Both the position numbers and the translations under genes were made by a program. Positions 50,073-59,452 of a stretch of DNA of 64,000 nucleotides are shown here, one piece after another. The notes under the pieces are model-generated. The model was not told where the DNA came from. It ran no database searches and saw only the letters and a program-made list of their open reading frames with translations. The DNA is taken from assembly GCF_026929975.1 (NCBI RefSeq), contig NZ_JANHOK010000002.1, positions 1 to 64,000 of the forward strand. The letters are read 5' to 3'. Position 1 is the stretch's first letter. Each line of letters starts with the position of its first letter. The stretch is from Bartonella sp. F02. GTDB lineage: Bacteria > Pseudomonadota > Alphaproteobacteria > Rhizobiales > Rhizobiaceae.

Positions 50073-52568
50073 TTAACGTGTAACGAAACAATTTCCTCCA
50101 TAACTTTTTATCTCTTGACAGAGGTTTATAGCTTCATTGCGGTTATGAGTTTCAATACGCACACGATAATAGGTTCCTTTTCCTGATATAAAGGCAGGTT
50201 GAATATTTAAAGAACGAACACCAATGAGGAAATCAAATTTAGACTGGATATTTTTCAAAGAAGTTTCAGCAAGTATATGCGTTGGTTGAGATGCTACTTG
50301 TACATAATAAATTTCTGAATTTTGTTGTGTTGTTTGCGTTCCTAGATTCTGGGGAGAACTAGAGTGTATATGTGTTTTCGAATTTAATCGATAAGGTGAA
50401 GGAATTGGTACTACTAAATGTTGCATCTTCTCTTTAATATCACTGATAGAAGAATTTTCTGAGATAATTCTATCAATATCAGTTGTCGGTTCATTTTCAG
50501 TTGATGATGAAGAAATTGAAGTTTGATTTTGAATTTGATCAACAAGCATCTTATCATTTTCTTCAAAACGACCTTCAGATTTTTGATTTCTGTTATGAGC
50601 TGGAATGAGCATTGTTGTGCCATCTGGTTTTACGATAACAGTTTGAACTTCTCTTGTTGGGATAGTATGATCAAGAGCTGCCGTTACTGCGTCTTCAATA
50701 TCAGATTCATCAGACGATAAGGACAAAATGTTTTCAGTTTCTTGATCATGTAATTCTGTTAAATCTTCAGGTGTTTCAAAATTATCAATAAGGAACTGTT
50801 GCGTGTTTTTTTCTTTTTCATTATTTTCAGACATTCGTTTATAGATATCTAAATTATCAACAATATTGTTTTCCGGTTCATCTTTTTCCGGTTTAATTCT
50901 GAAAGGTGTAGTATCAGCATGAATAATGGGGAGCTCTCCATTTTTGTGCGATGACGTGAAAAAGCGAGAATAACCCAAAAAAACAATTGCTAGTATCGCA
51001 AAAAGGATAATACCTCTCATAGAAGTTTTTCTTACAAAAAAACTTTTAGGAGCAGAAGGAGGTAGCGGATTGGTGAGGGTTTCATTTTCAGATTGATAGT
51101 GCGCATTCTCATTAAACAAAGAATCATAATATCCATCATTATGGGTAGAAGAAGCGTTGACGCTGTATTCTTGGGTATTTTTATGCAAATTTTCTTCTGA
51201 ATTTTTCTCTGCTTGATGAGCCGTTTCATCAAAATATTCGTTGTTTTGCTTATGTGTAGAATTTCTTGCTGAAAGATATCCTACATTGAAAACATCTGAA
51301 AATTCTTTTTTTAAGCTATCATCAGGCATACCATATTGAGGCTCTTCATAAGGCACTTCTGAAGTTAAAACTGGTTCAGTTTTCTCTACAATTTCTTCAG
51401 CAAATTTATAAGTATCAACCTCTGGAAGAAAATTTTCATCGTGAAGATTGTTATGTGCAGTAAAACCTTCTGTTTGTCTATCATTAAAGGATTGTGATGA
51501 ATCCTGCGTATAATTCAAATGATTTTGATTATATTGATCTTCATTATTTTGCTGAGGGATATAATGAGTATCGGTTTGAGCATGTTGAACTTGAATACTA
51601 TTATCTTTTAGATTTTTTGTAGTATCGGTTGGTTGCTTTAAGGATTCTTGTGCATCCAATTGTGAATAATGAGCAAAAGATTCTTCTTTAGAGAGATCAT
51701 TAAAATCGAACAGATTATCGATTTGTGATGAATTTAAATGAGAAGTAAAGGAGTCTATTGGTTCATTTTGTGTGATATCGTTCTCGTTTGAAGAGAGTGA
51801 AAAATAAGAATCTATATCCATGGAAGATTTTAGTGTATTGGTATAATAATCTTCTCTTGAATTTTGTTGACCAATAGATGTTGTATTTTGAGTGTTGACA
51901 GATGGATTGAAGATATTTTGTTTGCTGTCATCATTTGATTGTGTATTTAAAGTACTGTATTGCTGTATATCTTTTTGTAAAAAAGAGTCAGTTTGTTCAT
52001 GCTGTGATTCGGTAAGAATAGCATTATTTTGCACAGTCTCTTCATTTAAAAAGTCATTTCTTGATTTTATATTAAAGTGATCTTTCTCTAAAAAAGGATC
52101 AATGTTCTTTTGGTCTATTTTTTCTTGTTGTGGATGATTTTTCTGAATAGGTAATGGAGAGAGAGCATCTAAAATTTTCTCTTCATTGTGATTAATAGAA
52201 GAAGAATATGTTGTCTCAGATAAAAAATTATTTTGCTTGGAGTGATTAAGAACAGAAGTCGTTGCAACATCCATTAACACTGGATCACTAATGGTCGATT
52301 GTAAGTTCCATTGTTGACTGTTATCACCAAATGGTAATTCACGGTTGGAATCATTTTCAAAATCAGATTCAAGAAAAGATAAATCAAAATCATCCTGGAA
52401 TGGAGTATCAGAAGTCTGAGATAAGCCATCAGAGTTTGAAGAAGAGGATGAAGTTGGACTTTCATTTTTTTTATTTGAATCAAAAACTCGCGTTAATTCT
52501 TCCAAAGGATCATGATGATCATGATCTTGTTGTGTCTTGTATGGATTTTTGCGATCGTTATCGCTCAT
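50073..52568 (-). CDS. Large SPOR-domain membrane protein
   Basis: The C-terminal 80 residues form a SPOR domain (YYVQVASQPTHILAETSLKN near residue 755; YYRVRIETHNRNEAINLC near residue 805), which binds denuded peptidoglycan at division sites in other bacteria. A single transmembrane span lies near residues 515-535 (RGIILFAILAIVFLGYSRFF). The long N-terminal half is acidic, Asn/Gln/Ser/His-rich and probably disordered in the cytosol; the region between span and SPOR is also low-complexity. I start at ATG 52568 (MSDNDRKNPYKTQQ), giving 831 residues; a GTG four codons earlier is possible. It is the last gene of a dgt-argS-SPOR unit. A role in cell-envelope division is inference. Confidence 0.85.
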   Translation of the reverse strand: MSDNDRKNPYKTQQDHDHHDPLEELTRVFDSNKKNESPTSSSSSNSDGLSQTSDTPFQDDFDLSFLESDFENDSNRELPFGDNSQQWNLQSTISDPVLMDVATTSVLNHSKQNNFLSETTYSSSINHNEEKILDALSPLPIQKNHPQQEKIDQKNIDPFLEKDHFNIKSRNDFLNEETVQNNAILTESQHEQTDSFLQKDIQQYSTLNTQSNDDSKQNIFNPSVNTQNTTSIGQQNSREDYYTNTLKSSMDIDSYFSLSSNENDITQNEPIDSFTSHLNSSQIDNLFDFNDLSKEESFAHYSQLDAQESLKQPTDTTKNLKDNSIQVQHAQTDTHYIPQQNNEDQYNQNHLNYTQDSSQSFNDRQTEGFTAHNNLHDENFLPEVDTYKFAEEIVEKTEPVLTSEVPYEEPQYGMPDDSLKKEFSDVFNVGYLSARNSTHKQNNEYFDETAHQAEKNSEENLHKNTQEYSVNASSTHNDGYYDSLFNENAHYQSENETLTNPLPPSAPKSFFVRKTSMRGIILFAILAIVFLGYSRFFTSSHKNGELPIIHADTTPFRIKPEKDEPENNIVDNLDIYKRMSENNEKEKNTQQFLIDNFETPEDLTELHDQETENILSLSSDESDIEDAVTAALDHTIPTREVQTVIVKPDGTTMLIPAHNRNQKSEGRFEENDKMLVDQIQNQTSISSSSTENEPTTDIDRIISENSSISDIKEKMQHLVVPIPSPYRLNSKTHIHSSSPQNLGTQTTQQNSEIYYVQVASQPTHILAETSLKNIQSKFDFLIGVRSLNIQPAFISGKGTYYRVRIETHNRNEAINLCQEIKSYGGNCFVTR

Positions 52569-52655
52569 AATTTTTCTCACGTGAATTTATATTTAAGTGC
52601 AACAGGTTTTTCATTTTTAAATAGAATATTTATTCTATGTATTTGCAGAACTTTT

Positions 52656-54413
52656 TCAACGCATTTCTGTTGGTGTTTTCACACCTATAATTGTAAGTCC
52701 TGATGATAAAATATTAATGACAGCTTGAATCAACCCCAATCTGGCTAACGATAATTCTTTATCATCAAGTTTAATAAAGCGTAAATCAGGATTATCATTA
52801 CCTTTATTCCAATGTCCATGGAAATGGGATGCTAGATCGTAAAGATAAAATGCTAACCGGTGAGGTTCTTTGTGAATGACGGCTTGTTCGATGACACGTG
52901 GATATTCAGCAAGCTTTCGGATTAATGCAATTTCATTTTCATCTGTTAATTGGTTTAGGCATGCAATCATTATATCGTTTGAAGGATTTTCTATCAGAAG
53001 ATTTTCTTGAGCCTGCCGAAAAACTGAATGACAACGTGCAGCTGCATATTGTACATAAAAAATAGGATTGTCTTTTGATTGTTCTGTTACTTTGACAAAG
53101 TCAAAATCAAGAGGTGATTCACATTTACGATAAAGCATCATGAAACGCACAGGATCACAGCCAACTTCTTCTACGACATCGCGAAGTGTGATAAATGATC
53201 CAGCTCTTTTAGACATACGCACAGGATGTCCATTACGAAAAAGCTTGACTAATTGACATAAAAAGACAGTTAGTTGCGCTTTATTATCGGTAATTGCTTT
53301 TGCCATCGCTTCTAACCGTTTTACATAGCCAGAATGATCAAGACCTAAAATGTAAATCATCTCATCAAAATGACGATTGAATTTATCACGAAAATAAGCA
53401 ACATCTGCAGCAAAATAAGTATAAGAACCATCGGATTTAATTAAAACACGGTCTTGATCATCTCCCACACTGGTTGAGCGAAATAAGGTCTGCTCATTGG
53501 GTTCCCAATCTTCTACGTCTGTTCCTTTAGGCGGTGGAAGAGTTCCTTTATAGATATATCCTTTTAAAGTGAGATCATTAATTGTACTACGAATAGCCTG
53601 CGCATCATTTTCGTAAAGCGTTTTTTCGGAGAAAAAAACATCGTGATAAATATTAAGAGAGGCTAAATCTTCACGGATCATAGCCATCATTGCATCAATG
53701 GCACGTTTTTTCACTATAGATAAAGCTTCAGTTTTATCCATAGTCAGTAATTTATCATCAAACTCTTGAGCAAGTGACTGTCCTAATGGGATTAGATATT
53801 CACCAGGATAAAGTCCTTCTGGAATTTCATCGACTGTTTGTCCAAGTGCTTCACGATAACGCAACAGCACAGAACGAGCAAGTACTTCAATTTGTCCACC
53901 AGCGTCGTTGATATAATATTCTTTTGTAATATCATATCCAACAAATTGGAGTAAGTTAGCGAGAACATCTCCGATAACGGCACCACGACAGTGACCGACA
54001 TGCATTGGGCCCGTTGGATTGGCAGATACATATTCAACATTAATTCGCTTCCCTTGTCCTATTGGGATGCGACCATAGGCTGTTCCTTTTTCAATCATTG
54101 ATTTTAATACAGTGTGCCAAAATGATTTTGTAAGCTTAATATTGATAAACCCCGGACCAGCAATGTTAATCCATTCGATGGAGTGATCATTTTTTAGCAG
54201 TGCTGCAATTTTTTCTGCGAGTACGCGTGGACTAAGTCCAACGGATTTTGCTAATATCATAGCAGCATTTGTAGACAAATCACCATGTGAAGAATCTCGT
54301 GGAGGTTCAACAGTGATTTTTGATAAATCTAAATCTTTCTCATTTTTTCCTTTGATATCAGATGATTCTAATATTTTTTTTATTTTTTTTTCAAAATTTT
54401 TAAATACATTCAT
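52656..54413 (-). CDS. argS: Arginyl-tRNA synthetase
   Basis: ArgS charges tRNA-Arg in the cytosol. I start at ATG 54413 ([15 protein letters not shown]), giving 585 residues; a TTG two codons earlier is unnecessary. Class I motifs: the HIGH equivalent HVGH in [14 protein letters not shown] near residue 131, and the KMSKS equivalent MSKRAGSF near residue 350 ([16 protein letters not shown]). The C-terminal DALR anticodon-binding domain ends [18 protein letters not shown]. It lies 29 bases after dgt and 87 bases before the SPOR gene. Confidence 0.96.
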   Translation of the reverse strand: MNVFKNFEKKIKKILESSDIKGKNEKDLDLSKITVEPPRDSSHGDLSTNAAMILAKSVGLSPRVLAEKIAALLKNDHSIEWINIAGPGFINIKLTKSFWHTVLKSMIEKGTAYGRIPIGQGKRINVEYVSANPTGPMHVGHCRGAVIGDVLANLLQFVGYDITKEYYINDAGGQIEVLARSVLLRYREALGQTVDEIPEGLYPGEYLIPLGQSLAQEFDDKLLTMDKTEALSIVKKRAIDAMMAMIREDLASLNIYHDVFFSEKTLYENDAQAIRSTINDLTLKGYIYKGTLPPPKGTDVEDWEPNEQTLFRSTSVGDDQDRVLIKSDGSYTYFAADVAYFRDKFNRHFDEMIYILGLDHSGYVKRLEAMAKAITDNKAQLTVFLCQLVKLFRNGHPVRMSKRAGSFITLRDVVEEVGCDPVRFMMLYRKCESPLDFDFVKVTEQSKDNPIFYVQYAAARCHSVFRQAQENLLIENPSNDIMIACLNQLTDENEIALIRKLAEYPRVIEQAVIHKEPHRLAFYLYDLASHFHGHWNKGNDNPDLRFIKLDDKELSLARLGLIQAVINILSSGLTIIGVKTPTEMR

Positions 54414-54442
54414 ATTCAAATTCCAAATTTATTTAAAATGAG

Positions 54443-55651
54443 TCAGATGAAATTACTGCTATGCTTGAATAATCGAGAATATTCATTTAACGCGTAATTA
54501 TCCGTCATACCTGATAAAAAGTCTGCAATGAGTCGCGCTCGCTCTTGGTCTGTTAAGCAAGCGACTTGAGTAGACCAGTTCTTAGGCATTTTGTTAGGAT
54601 CTTCATAATAACAGCCAAATAATTGTTGTACAATGCGCTTTACTTTATCTCGATGTTTATGAACTTGATCATGATAATAAAGATTTTCAAATAAGAACTT
54701 TTTTAATTCTTTTTCTTGTTCAGTCATTGTTGGAGAAAAAGTAATAATGGTTTGTTCTGCTTGATGGACATCATTAACATTGGTTGGTTTAATCAATGCT
54801 AAATTTTTTTGTGCTTGTTCAATAACATCTTTAACCATAACTGTTATTTGTTTACGAACCAATGCATAACCACGCCGAGTTGAGTCAATTTGTGGGTGTT
54901 CTTGGTCTATATTTTCTAATAATGAAGCAGTTAATGAAACTTTTTTGAGTTGATCGATTGTTAAAAAATGTGAACGTAGACCATCATCAATATCATGAGC
55001 GTTATAAGCAATGTCATCTGCAATAGCAGCGCATTGTGCTTCTAATCCAGAAAAACAATCAAGTTCAAGATTGTGTTGTTTATTGTATTGTAGAATATCG
55101 ATAGGGATTTTTTTATTGTTAGAACGAGGACCAATAAGAGGACCATTATGCTTTACAAGTCCTTCAAGTGTTTCCCAAGTTAGATTTAGTCCATCAAAAT
55201 CTGGGTAACGTTGTTCGAGTTTTGTAACAATACGTAATGCTTGTGCATTATGATCAAAGCCTCCATAAGGAGCCATTGATTCATTAAGGGCATCTTCACC
55301 CGCATGACCAAAAGGTGTGTGTCCAAAGTCGTGAGCAAGTGCAATAGTTTCAGCAAGATCTTCATCAAGGTAGAGTGCACGGGCTAATGTACGTGCAATT
55401 TGGGAAACTTCTATCGAATGTGTTAGACGCGTACGATAATGGTCATTTTCATCTTCATCAACAATAAACACTTGTGTTTTATGTTTAAGACGCCGAAATG
55501 CATTGGAGTGAATAATACGATCTCGATCTCGCTGAAAGGGTGTACGTATTGCTTCTTCTGGTTCGTAAAATAACCTGCCTCGGCTCGTTTTAGGGTTTGT
55601 GCTGTACGCTGCCCGAAATTGGTAAGAGTTATTGATATTGTTTATATCCAT
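54443..55651 (-). CDS. dgt: Deoxyguanosinetriphosphate triphosphohydrolase-like protein
   Basis: Dgt-family enzymes release tripolyphosphate from dGTP or other dNTPs; alphaproteobacterial members are usually called dGTPase-like, and substrate range is uncertain. The 402-residue protein has the HD-superfamily metal site: [15 protein letters not shown] near residue 48, [17 protein letters not shown] near residue 74 and [19 protein letters not shown] near residue 104, where the HD pair lies. AAGGTGAG precedes the ATG. It is the first gene of the dgt-argS-SPOR unit and is divergent from the ErpA-like gene. Confidence 0.92.
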   Translation of the reverse strand: MDINNINNSYQFRAAYSTNPKTSRGRLFYEPEEAIRTPFQRDRDRIIHSNAFRRLKHKTQVFIVDEDENDHYRTRLTHSIEVSQIARTLARALYLDEDLAETIALAHDFGHTPFGHAGEDALNESMAPYGGFDHNAQALRIVTKLEQRYPDFDGLNLTWETLEGLVKHNGPLIGPRSNNKKIPIDILQYNKQHNLELDCFSGLEAQCAAIADDIAYNAHDIDDGLRSHFLTIDQLKKVSLTASLLENIDQEHPQIDSTRRGYALVRKQITVMVKDVIEQAQKNLALIKPTNVNDVHQAEQTIITFSPTMTEQEKELKKFLFENLYYHDQVHKHRDKVKRIVQQLFGCYYEDPNKMPKNWSTQVACLTDQERARLIADFLSGMTDNYALNEYSRLFKHSSNFI

Positions 55652-55758
55652 TGTAAGCTATGTATTCTCACCTTAAATTAGAATCAATCCATTATTAATA
55701 AATTTTTATCTGTTTTGGATACTCTTTCTTGATCATTCAATGCAAGGATATATGAAAA

Positions 55759-56082
55759 ATGAGTGTAAATATTTCAGATTGTGCTGCAAAACGGATTGCA
55801 CAGATACTTTTAAATGAACCCGGTAAGATAGCGTTACGTATTTCTGTTGAAGGAGGCGGATGTTCAGGTTTTTCTTATAAATATGATTTAGTTTCTGAAA
55901 GTGGAGAAGATGATTTCATCATTAAAAAAGAAGGGGCAATGGTTTTAATTGACTCGGTATCTCTTCCTTTTATGATGGGCGCTGAAATTGATTTTGTGGA
56001 TGATCTTATAGGGCAATCTTTTCAAATTCATAACCCTAATATTACTTCATCTTGTGGGTGTGGTATTAGTTTTTCGATTTAA
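55759..56082 (+). CDS. erpA: Iron-sulfur cluster insertion protein, ErpA/IscA (HesB) family
   Basis: A-type carriers pass Fe-S clusters from scaffolds to apoproteins. The 107-residue product has the three conserved cysteines Cys35 (GGGCSGFSY), Cys99 and Cys101 (SSCGCG). The overall fit is to ErpA; IscA cannot be excluded without a tree. It is single and not next to suf or isc genes. The 107-base region shared with dgt must hold both promoters; AAGGA lies 13 bases before the ATG. Confidence 0.88.
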   Translation: MSVNISDCAAKRIAQILLNEPGKIALRISVEGGGCSGFSYKYDLVSESGEDDFIIKKEGAMVLIDSVSLPFMMGAEIDFVDDLIGQSFQIHNPNITSSCGCGISFSI

Positions 56083-56133
56083 AATAGTAATATTGTTTCT
56101 TGAAAAGACTATTTTGTTAGTTAAAATACAAAG

Positions 56134-57084
56134 ATGAGTCTCTCTACAAACACACTGCGCAGAATTTTTCAATTATTAATACCGTTTCTTTTTTTTGTAT
56201 GGGGCGATTATGCTTCTTCTGAGGAAAGAAGAATTCTAAGTTATCAACAAAAAGAATTAAAAGATTCCGTTGTCAATTCTCCAAGTTTTGAAAAAGAAAC
56301 CTCGCACTCTCAAACACAACTCATAGTGCATGCTCGATTAGCAAATAGCAATGAAAATATCCTGAAAGGACTAATATGGCGAGTTTATGCTCCCGTTTTA
56401 GGGGTTGATAATAAATTGCCTTTGCTTACAACGTTCGAAGGTGGTAGTGCACAATTTAATTTGGAAGCAGGAAGTTATATCGTTCACGTTTCTTTTGGTC
56501 ATGCGAGTGCAATGCAACATGTGATTCTAGATAGTGGACAACATCTTGTTAAAAACTTTACCTTGAACGCTGGTGGTGTTATTTTAGATAGTACATTAGT
56601 GAATGGTACAATTAATAAAAAAGAGTTGTCTTTTACTATATATGAAGATGAAAAGGAAAATGATGATATTGGTATCATCTTATCAAATGTTAAACCTCAA
56701 TCAATTGTGCGTTTAAAAGAGGGGAATTACCATGTTGTTTCTCACTATGGTTCAATAAATGCTACTGTTCGTTCGGATATTCAAGTAAATGCGGGTAAAA
56801 TTACAGAAGTAACTCTTCAACATCAGGCGGCTCAAATTATTTTGAAGTTGGTACGTCAAGAAAGAGGGGAGGCGTTAGCGGATACAAGCTGGTCTATCAC
56901 GGATAATTCTGGGGATATTATTTATGAAACAGTCGGTGCTTATGTTTCGCTTGTTCTTGTTGAAGGTGATTACATTGCAATCGCTAAAAATAAAGATCAA
57001 ATTTATCAAAAATCTTTTTCGGTAATCTCTGGTCGTGATGAAGATGTAAATGTGATAGCAAATCCACAAAATATACTTCGATGA
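56134..57084 (+). CDS. Secreted protein with three similar beta-rich units, unknown function
   Basis: The 316-residue product has a signal peptide (hydrophobic FQLLIPFLFFVWG near residues 12-25) followed by a charged linker. From about residue 60 it consists of three related units of some 75-80 residues. Each has a short strand (WRVYAP; LSFTIYED; WSITDN), then a loop and a turn of the form LEAGSYIVHVSFG, LKEGNYHVVSHYG or LVEGDYIAIAKNK, then strands ending in a segment such as GQHLVKNFTLNAG or AGKITEVTLQ. This suggests tandem beta-sandwich domains of the peptidase-regulatory type. The location should be periplasm or outer membrane. Substrate and partners are unknown. It lies between erpA and ccdA. 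Confidence 0.75.
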   Translation: MSLSTNTLRRIFQLLIPFLFFVWGDYASSEERRILSYQQKELKDSVVNSPSFEKETSHSQTQLIVHARLANSNENILKGLIWRVYAPVLGVDNKLPLLTTFEGGSAQFNLEAGSYIVHVSFGHASAMQHVILDSGQHLVKNFTLNAGGVILDSTLVNGTINKKELSFTIYEDEKENDDIGIILSNVKPQSIVRLKEGNYHVVSHYGSINATVRSDIQVNAGKITEVTLQHQAAQIILKLVRQERGEALADTSWSITDNSGDIIYETVGAYVSLVLVEGDYIAIAKNKDQIYQKSFSVISGRDEDVNVIANPQNILR

Positions 57085-57140
57085 ATTGAATAGTTATTTG
57101 TGAATGTAAGCTATAAATGGAAAATAAATAGAGAGTTTTT

Positions 57141-57926
57141 ATGGTAGAGTTGTCAACATTGAGTGTATTTTTTGCAGGTGCTTTGTCTTTTTTATCGCCA
57201 TGTGTTTTACCTTTGGTTCCTCCTTATTTATGTTATATGGCAGGTGTTAGTGTTGATGATTTTCGTTTGGAAAAACAAAATAACAAAACCTCTATACGTT
57301 TAGCGCTTTTATCTTCTGTTTTTGCTTTTGTGCTTGGTTTTACGACTGTTTTTGTCGCAATGGGAGCCAGTGCGAGCACAATAGGTCGATTTTTGAGTTA
57401 TTATCGTGATTGGTTAGCTTTTGCTGCTGGAGTTGTCATTATCATTTTTGGTTTAAATTTTTTGGGTGTTTTTAGAATTAGTTTTTTGTTTCGTGAAGTA
57501 AGATTTCAAACGAGCACAAAACCTTCTGGACCTTTAGGAGCTTATGTTATTGGTTTGGCGTTTGCTTTTGGATGGACACCGTGTATTGGTCCTATTTTGG
57601 GGCCTATTATAACGCTTGCTGGAACAAAAGAAACGGTGGTTGAAGGAGGGGTGCTATTAGGGATCTACGCGTTGGGTCTTGCTGTACCTTTTATATTGGC
57701 AGCTTTGTTTTCAGGTAGTTTTATGAAATTTCTGGGAGCTTTTCGTATTCATATGGGAAAAGTTGAAAAAATAATCGGTGTCCTTTTGGTTATTACAGGT
57801 GTTTTGTTTTTGACAGGCTCTATGCAAAATTTTTCATTTTGGCTTTTAGAAAATTATCCTGCTTTAGGAAATATTGAAGCCGTTCGTTGGCAAGATATTA
57901 AGAATTTATTTGGATTTTCTCATTAG
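57141..57926 (+). CDS. ccdA: Cytochrome c biogenesis protein CcdA
   Basis: CcdA carries reducing equivalents across the inner membrane from thioredoxin to periplasmic thiol proteins for cytochrome c maturation. The 261-residue protein has about six hydrophobic spans and the DsbD-gamma type reactive cysteines Cys21 (SFLSPCVLP) and Cys148 (GWTPCIGPILGP), each in a conserved proline-containing motif. GAGAG lies upstream of the ATG. Its stop is only 9 bases from glmU, suggesting co-transcription. Confidence 0.92.
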   Translation: MVELSTLSVFFAGALSFLSPCVLPLVPPYLCYMAGVSVDDFRLEKQNNKTSIRLALLSSVFAFVLGFTTVFVAMGASASTIGRFLSYYRDWLAFAAGVVIIIFGLNFLGVFRISFLFREVRFQTSTKPSGPLGAYVIGLAFAFGWTPCIGPILGPIITLAGTKETVVEGGVLLGIYALGLAVPFILAALFSGSFMKFLGAFRIHMGKVEKIIGVLLVITGVLFLTGSMQNFSFWLLENYPALGNIEAVRWQDIKNLFGFSH

Positions 57927-57935
57927 TTTCATTTT

Positions 57936-59285
57936 ATGATCAGAAACTGTCTTTCTATTGTACTTGCAGCAGGTGAAGGGACGCGAATGAAATCGTCTCT
58001 TCCTAAAGTTTTGCATAAAATAGCTGGATTTCCACTTATCTGCCATGTCATTCGTCAAATAAAATTAGCAGGCTGTTCACAACTGGCAGTAATTGTAGGT
58101 GCTGGAGCTCAAGATGTCACCAAAGTTGTTCAGTCCTCTGTAGAAGATGTGATGATTTTTGAACAGAAAGAGCGTTTAGGGACAGCTCATTCTGTTTTAT
58201 CAGCTCGATCTGCTTTACAAAATGGTGTAGACGATGTTCTTATTGTTTTGGGAGACACTCCTTTAATTGAATCAGATTCATTGATGCGGATTCGTTCACA
58301 GTTATCTGAAGGAGCAGATGTTGTAGTGGGTTGCTTTTTTGCTCCTGACCCAACCGGCTATGGTCGAATTATCAAAAAAAATGGTAAATTTGTCGCTATT
58401 GTAGAAGAAAAAGATGCAAGCGATGAAGAGAAAGAAATTTCTTTGTGTAATAGTGGAATAATGGCTATTAATGGGAAATATGCACTTTCTCTTTTAGAGA
58501 AGATTGATAATAACAATACAAAACAAGAATATTATTTAACAGATATTGTTTCTATTGCTTCACATGAAGGGTTAGATATTCGTACTGTTGAAGTGCCTTT
58601 TGAAAATGCTGTAGGCGTTAATAACTGTCTTGATCTGTGTAATGCTGATGCTTTGTGGCAAAAGCGTAAAGCGCGAGATTTAATGCTTTCTGGAGTTACG
58701 ATATTAAAGCCAGAAAGCGTTTATTTTTCTTATGATACAGAAATTGAACCTGGTGTTGTGATTGAACCAAATGTTTATTTTGGAACAGGTGTCAAAGTAC
58801 AAGCTGGCGCAGTAATCCACGCATTTAGTTATGTGGAAGGAGCGGTAATTGGCAGAAATGCACAGATAGGACCCTATGCACGTTTGCGTCATGGGACAGA
58901 ATTAGCACAATCAGTTAAGATTGGGAATTTTTGTGAAATTAAACAAGCAAAAATAGGAGACGCTACTAAAATTAATCATTTGAGTTATATTGGTGATGCA
59001 GAAATTGGTATGCATGCCAATGTTGGAGCGGGAACAATTACTTGTAATTATGATGGTGTCAGTAAATACAAAACTATTATTGGTGATAATGCATTTATTG
59101 GTTCTAATTCCGCACTTATTGCGCCATTGATTATAGAAAAAGGTTCTTACATTGCTTCGGGAAGCGTGATTACTGAAAATATTCCTACAGATAGTATAGC
59201 TTTTGGACGTGCTCGACAGGTTATAAAAGAAGGCGCTGCAACAAAATTGCGTGCACGTTTATTATTAAAAAAAGAGAATAAGTAA
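57936..59285 (+). CDS. glmU: Bifunctional GlmU: N-acetylglucosamine-1-phosphate uridyltransferase / glucosamine-1-phosphate acetyltransferase
   Basis: GlmU catalyses the last two steps to UDP-GlcNAc, needed for peptidoglycan and lipid A. The 449-residue protein has the N-terminal nucleotidyltransferase with [19 protein letters not shown] near residue 11 and GDTPLI near residue 106, and a C-terminal left-handed beta-helix with hexapeptide repeats and the acetyltransferase block [18 protein letters not shown] near residue 362. Length is normal. The next gene but for a 167-base gap, glmS, provides the upstream precursor. Confidence 0.95.
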   Translation: MIRNCLSIVLAAGEGTRMKSSLPKVLHKIAGFPLICHVIRQIKLAGCSQLAVIVGAGAQDVTKVVQSSVEDVMIFEQKERLGTAHSVLSARSALQNGVDDVLIVLGDTPLIESDSLMRIRSQLSEGADVVVGCFFAPDPTGYGRIIKKNGKFVAIVEEKDASDEEKEISLCNSGIMAINGKYALSLLEKIDNNNTKQEYYLTDIVSIASHEGLDIRTVEVPFENAVGVNNCLDLCNADALWQKRKARDLMLSGVTILKPESVYFSYDTEIEPGVVIEPNVYFGTGVKVQAGAVIHAFSYVEGAVIGRNAQIGPYARLRHGTELAQSVKIGNFCEIKQAKIGDATKINHLSYIGDAEIGMHANVGAGTITCNYDGVSKYKTIIGDNAFIGSNSALIAPLIIEKGSYIASGSVITENIPTDSIAFGRARQVIKEGAATKLRARLLLKKENK

Positions 59286-59452
59286 TTATTTTTATTCTAT
59301 TTTATTGTTATCTAAAATTCTATAAAAATTCGTTCTTCATCATCACCATCACAAAATAGTTGTATAGATTTTTTTACAATTTTGAGCAAAAGAAGCCAGA
59401 AAAGAATATTATAAAATTATGATAAATCTGAGATGTAAATTGGAGTTTTTTA

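Noticed and set aside
59338-59353. CATCATCACCATCAC stretch before glmS, resembling a His-tag code
   Set aside because: It lies in a gap with no open frame and ribosome binding site around it; simple-sequence coincidence.
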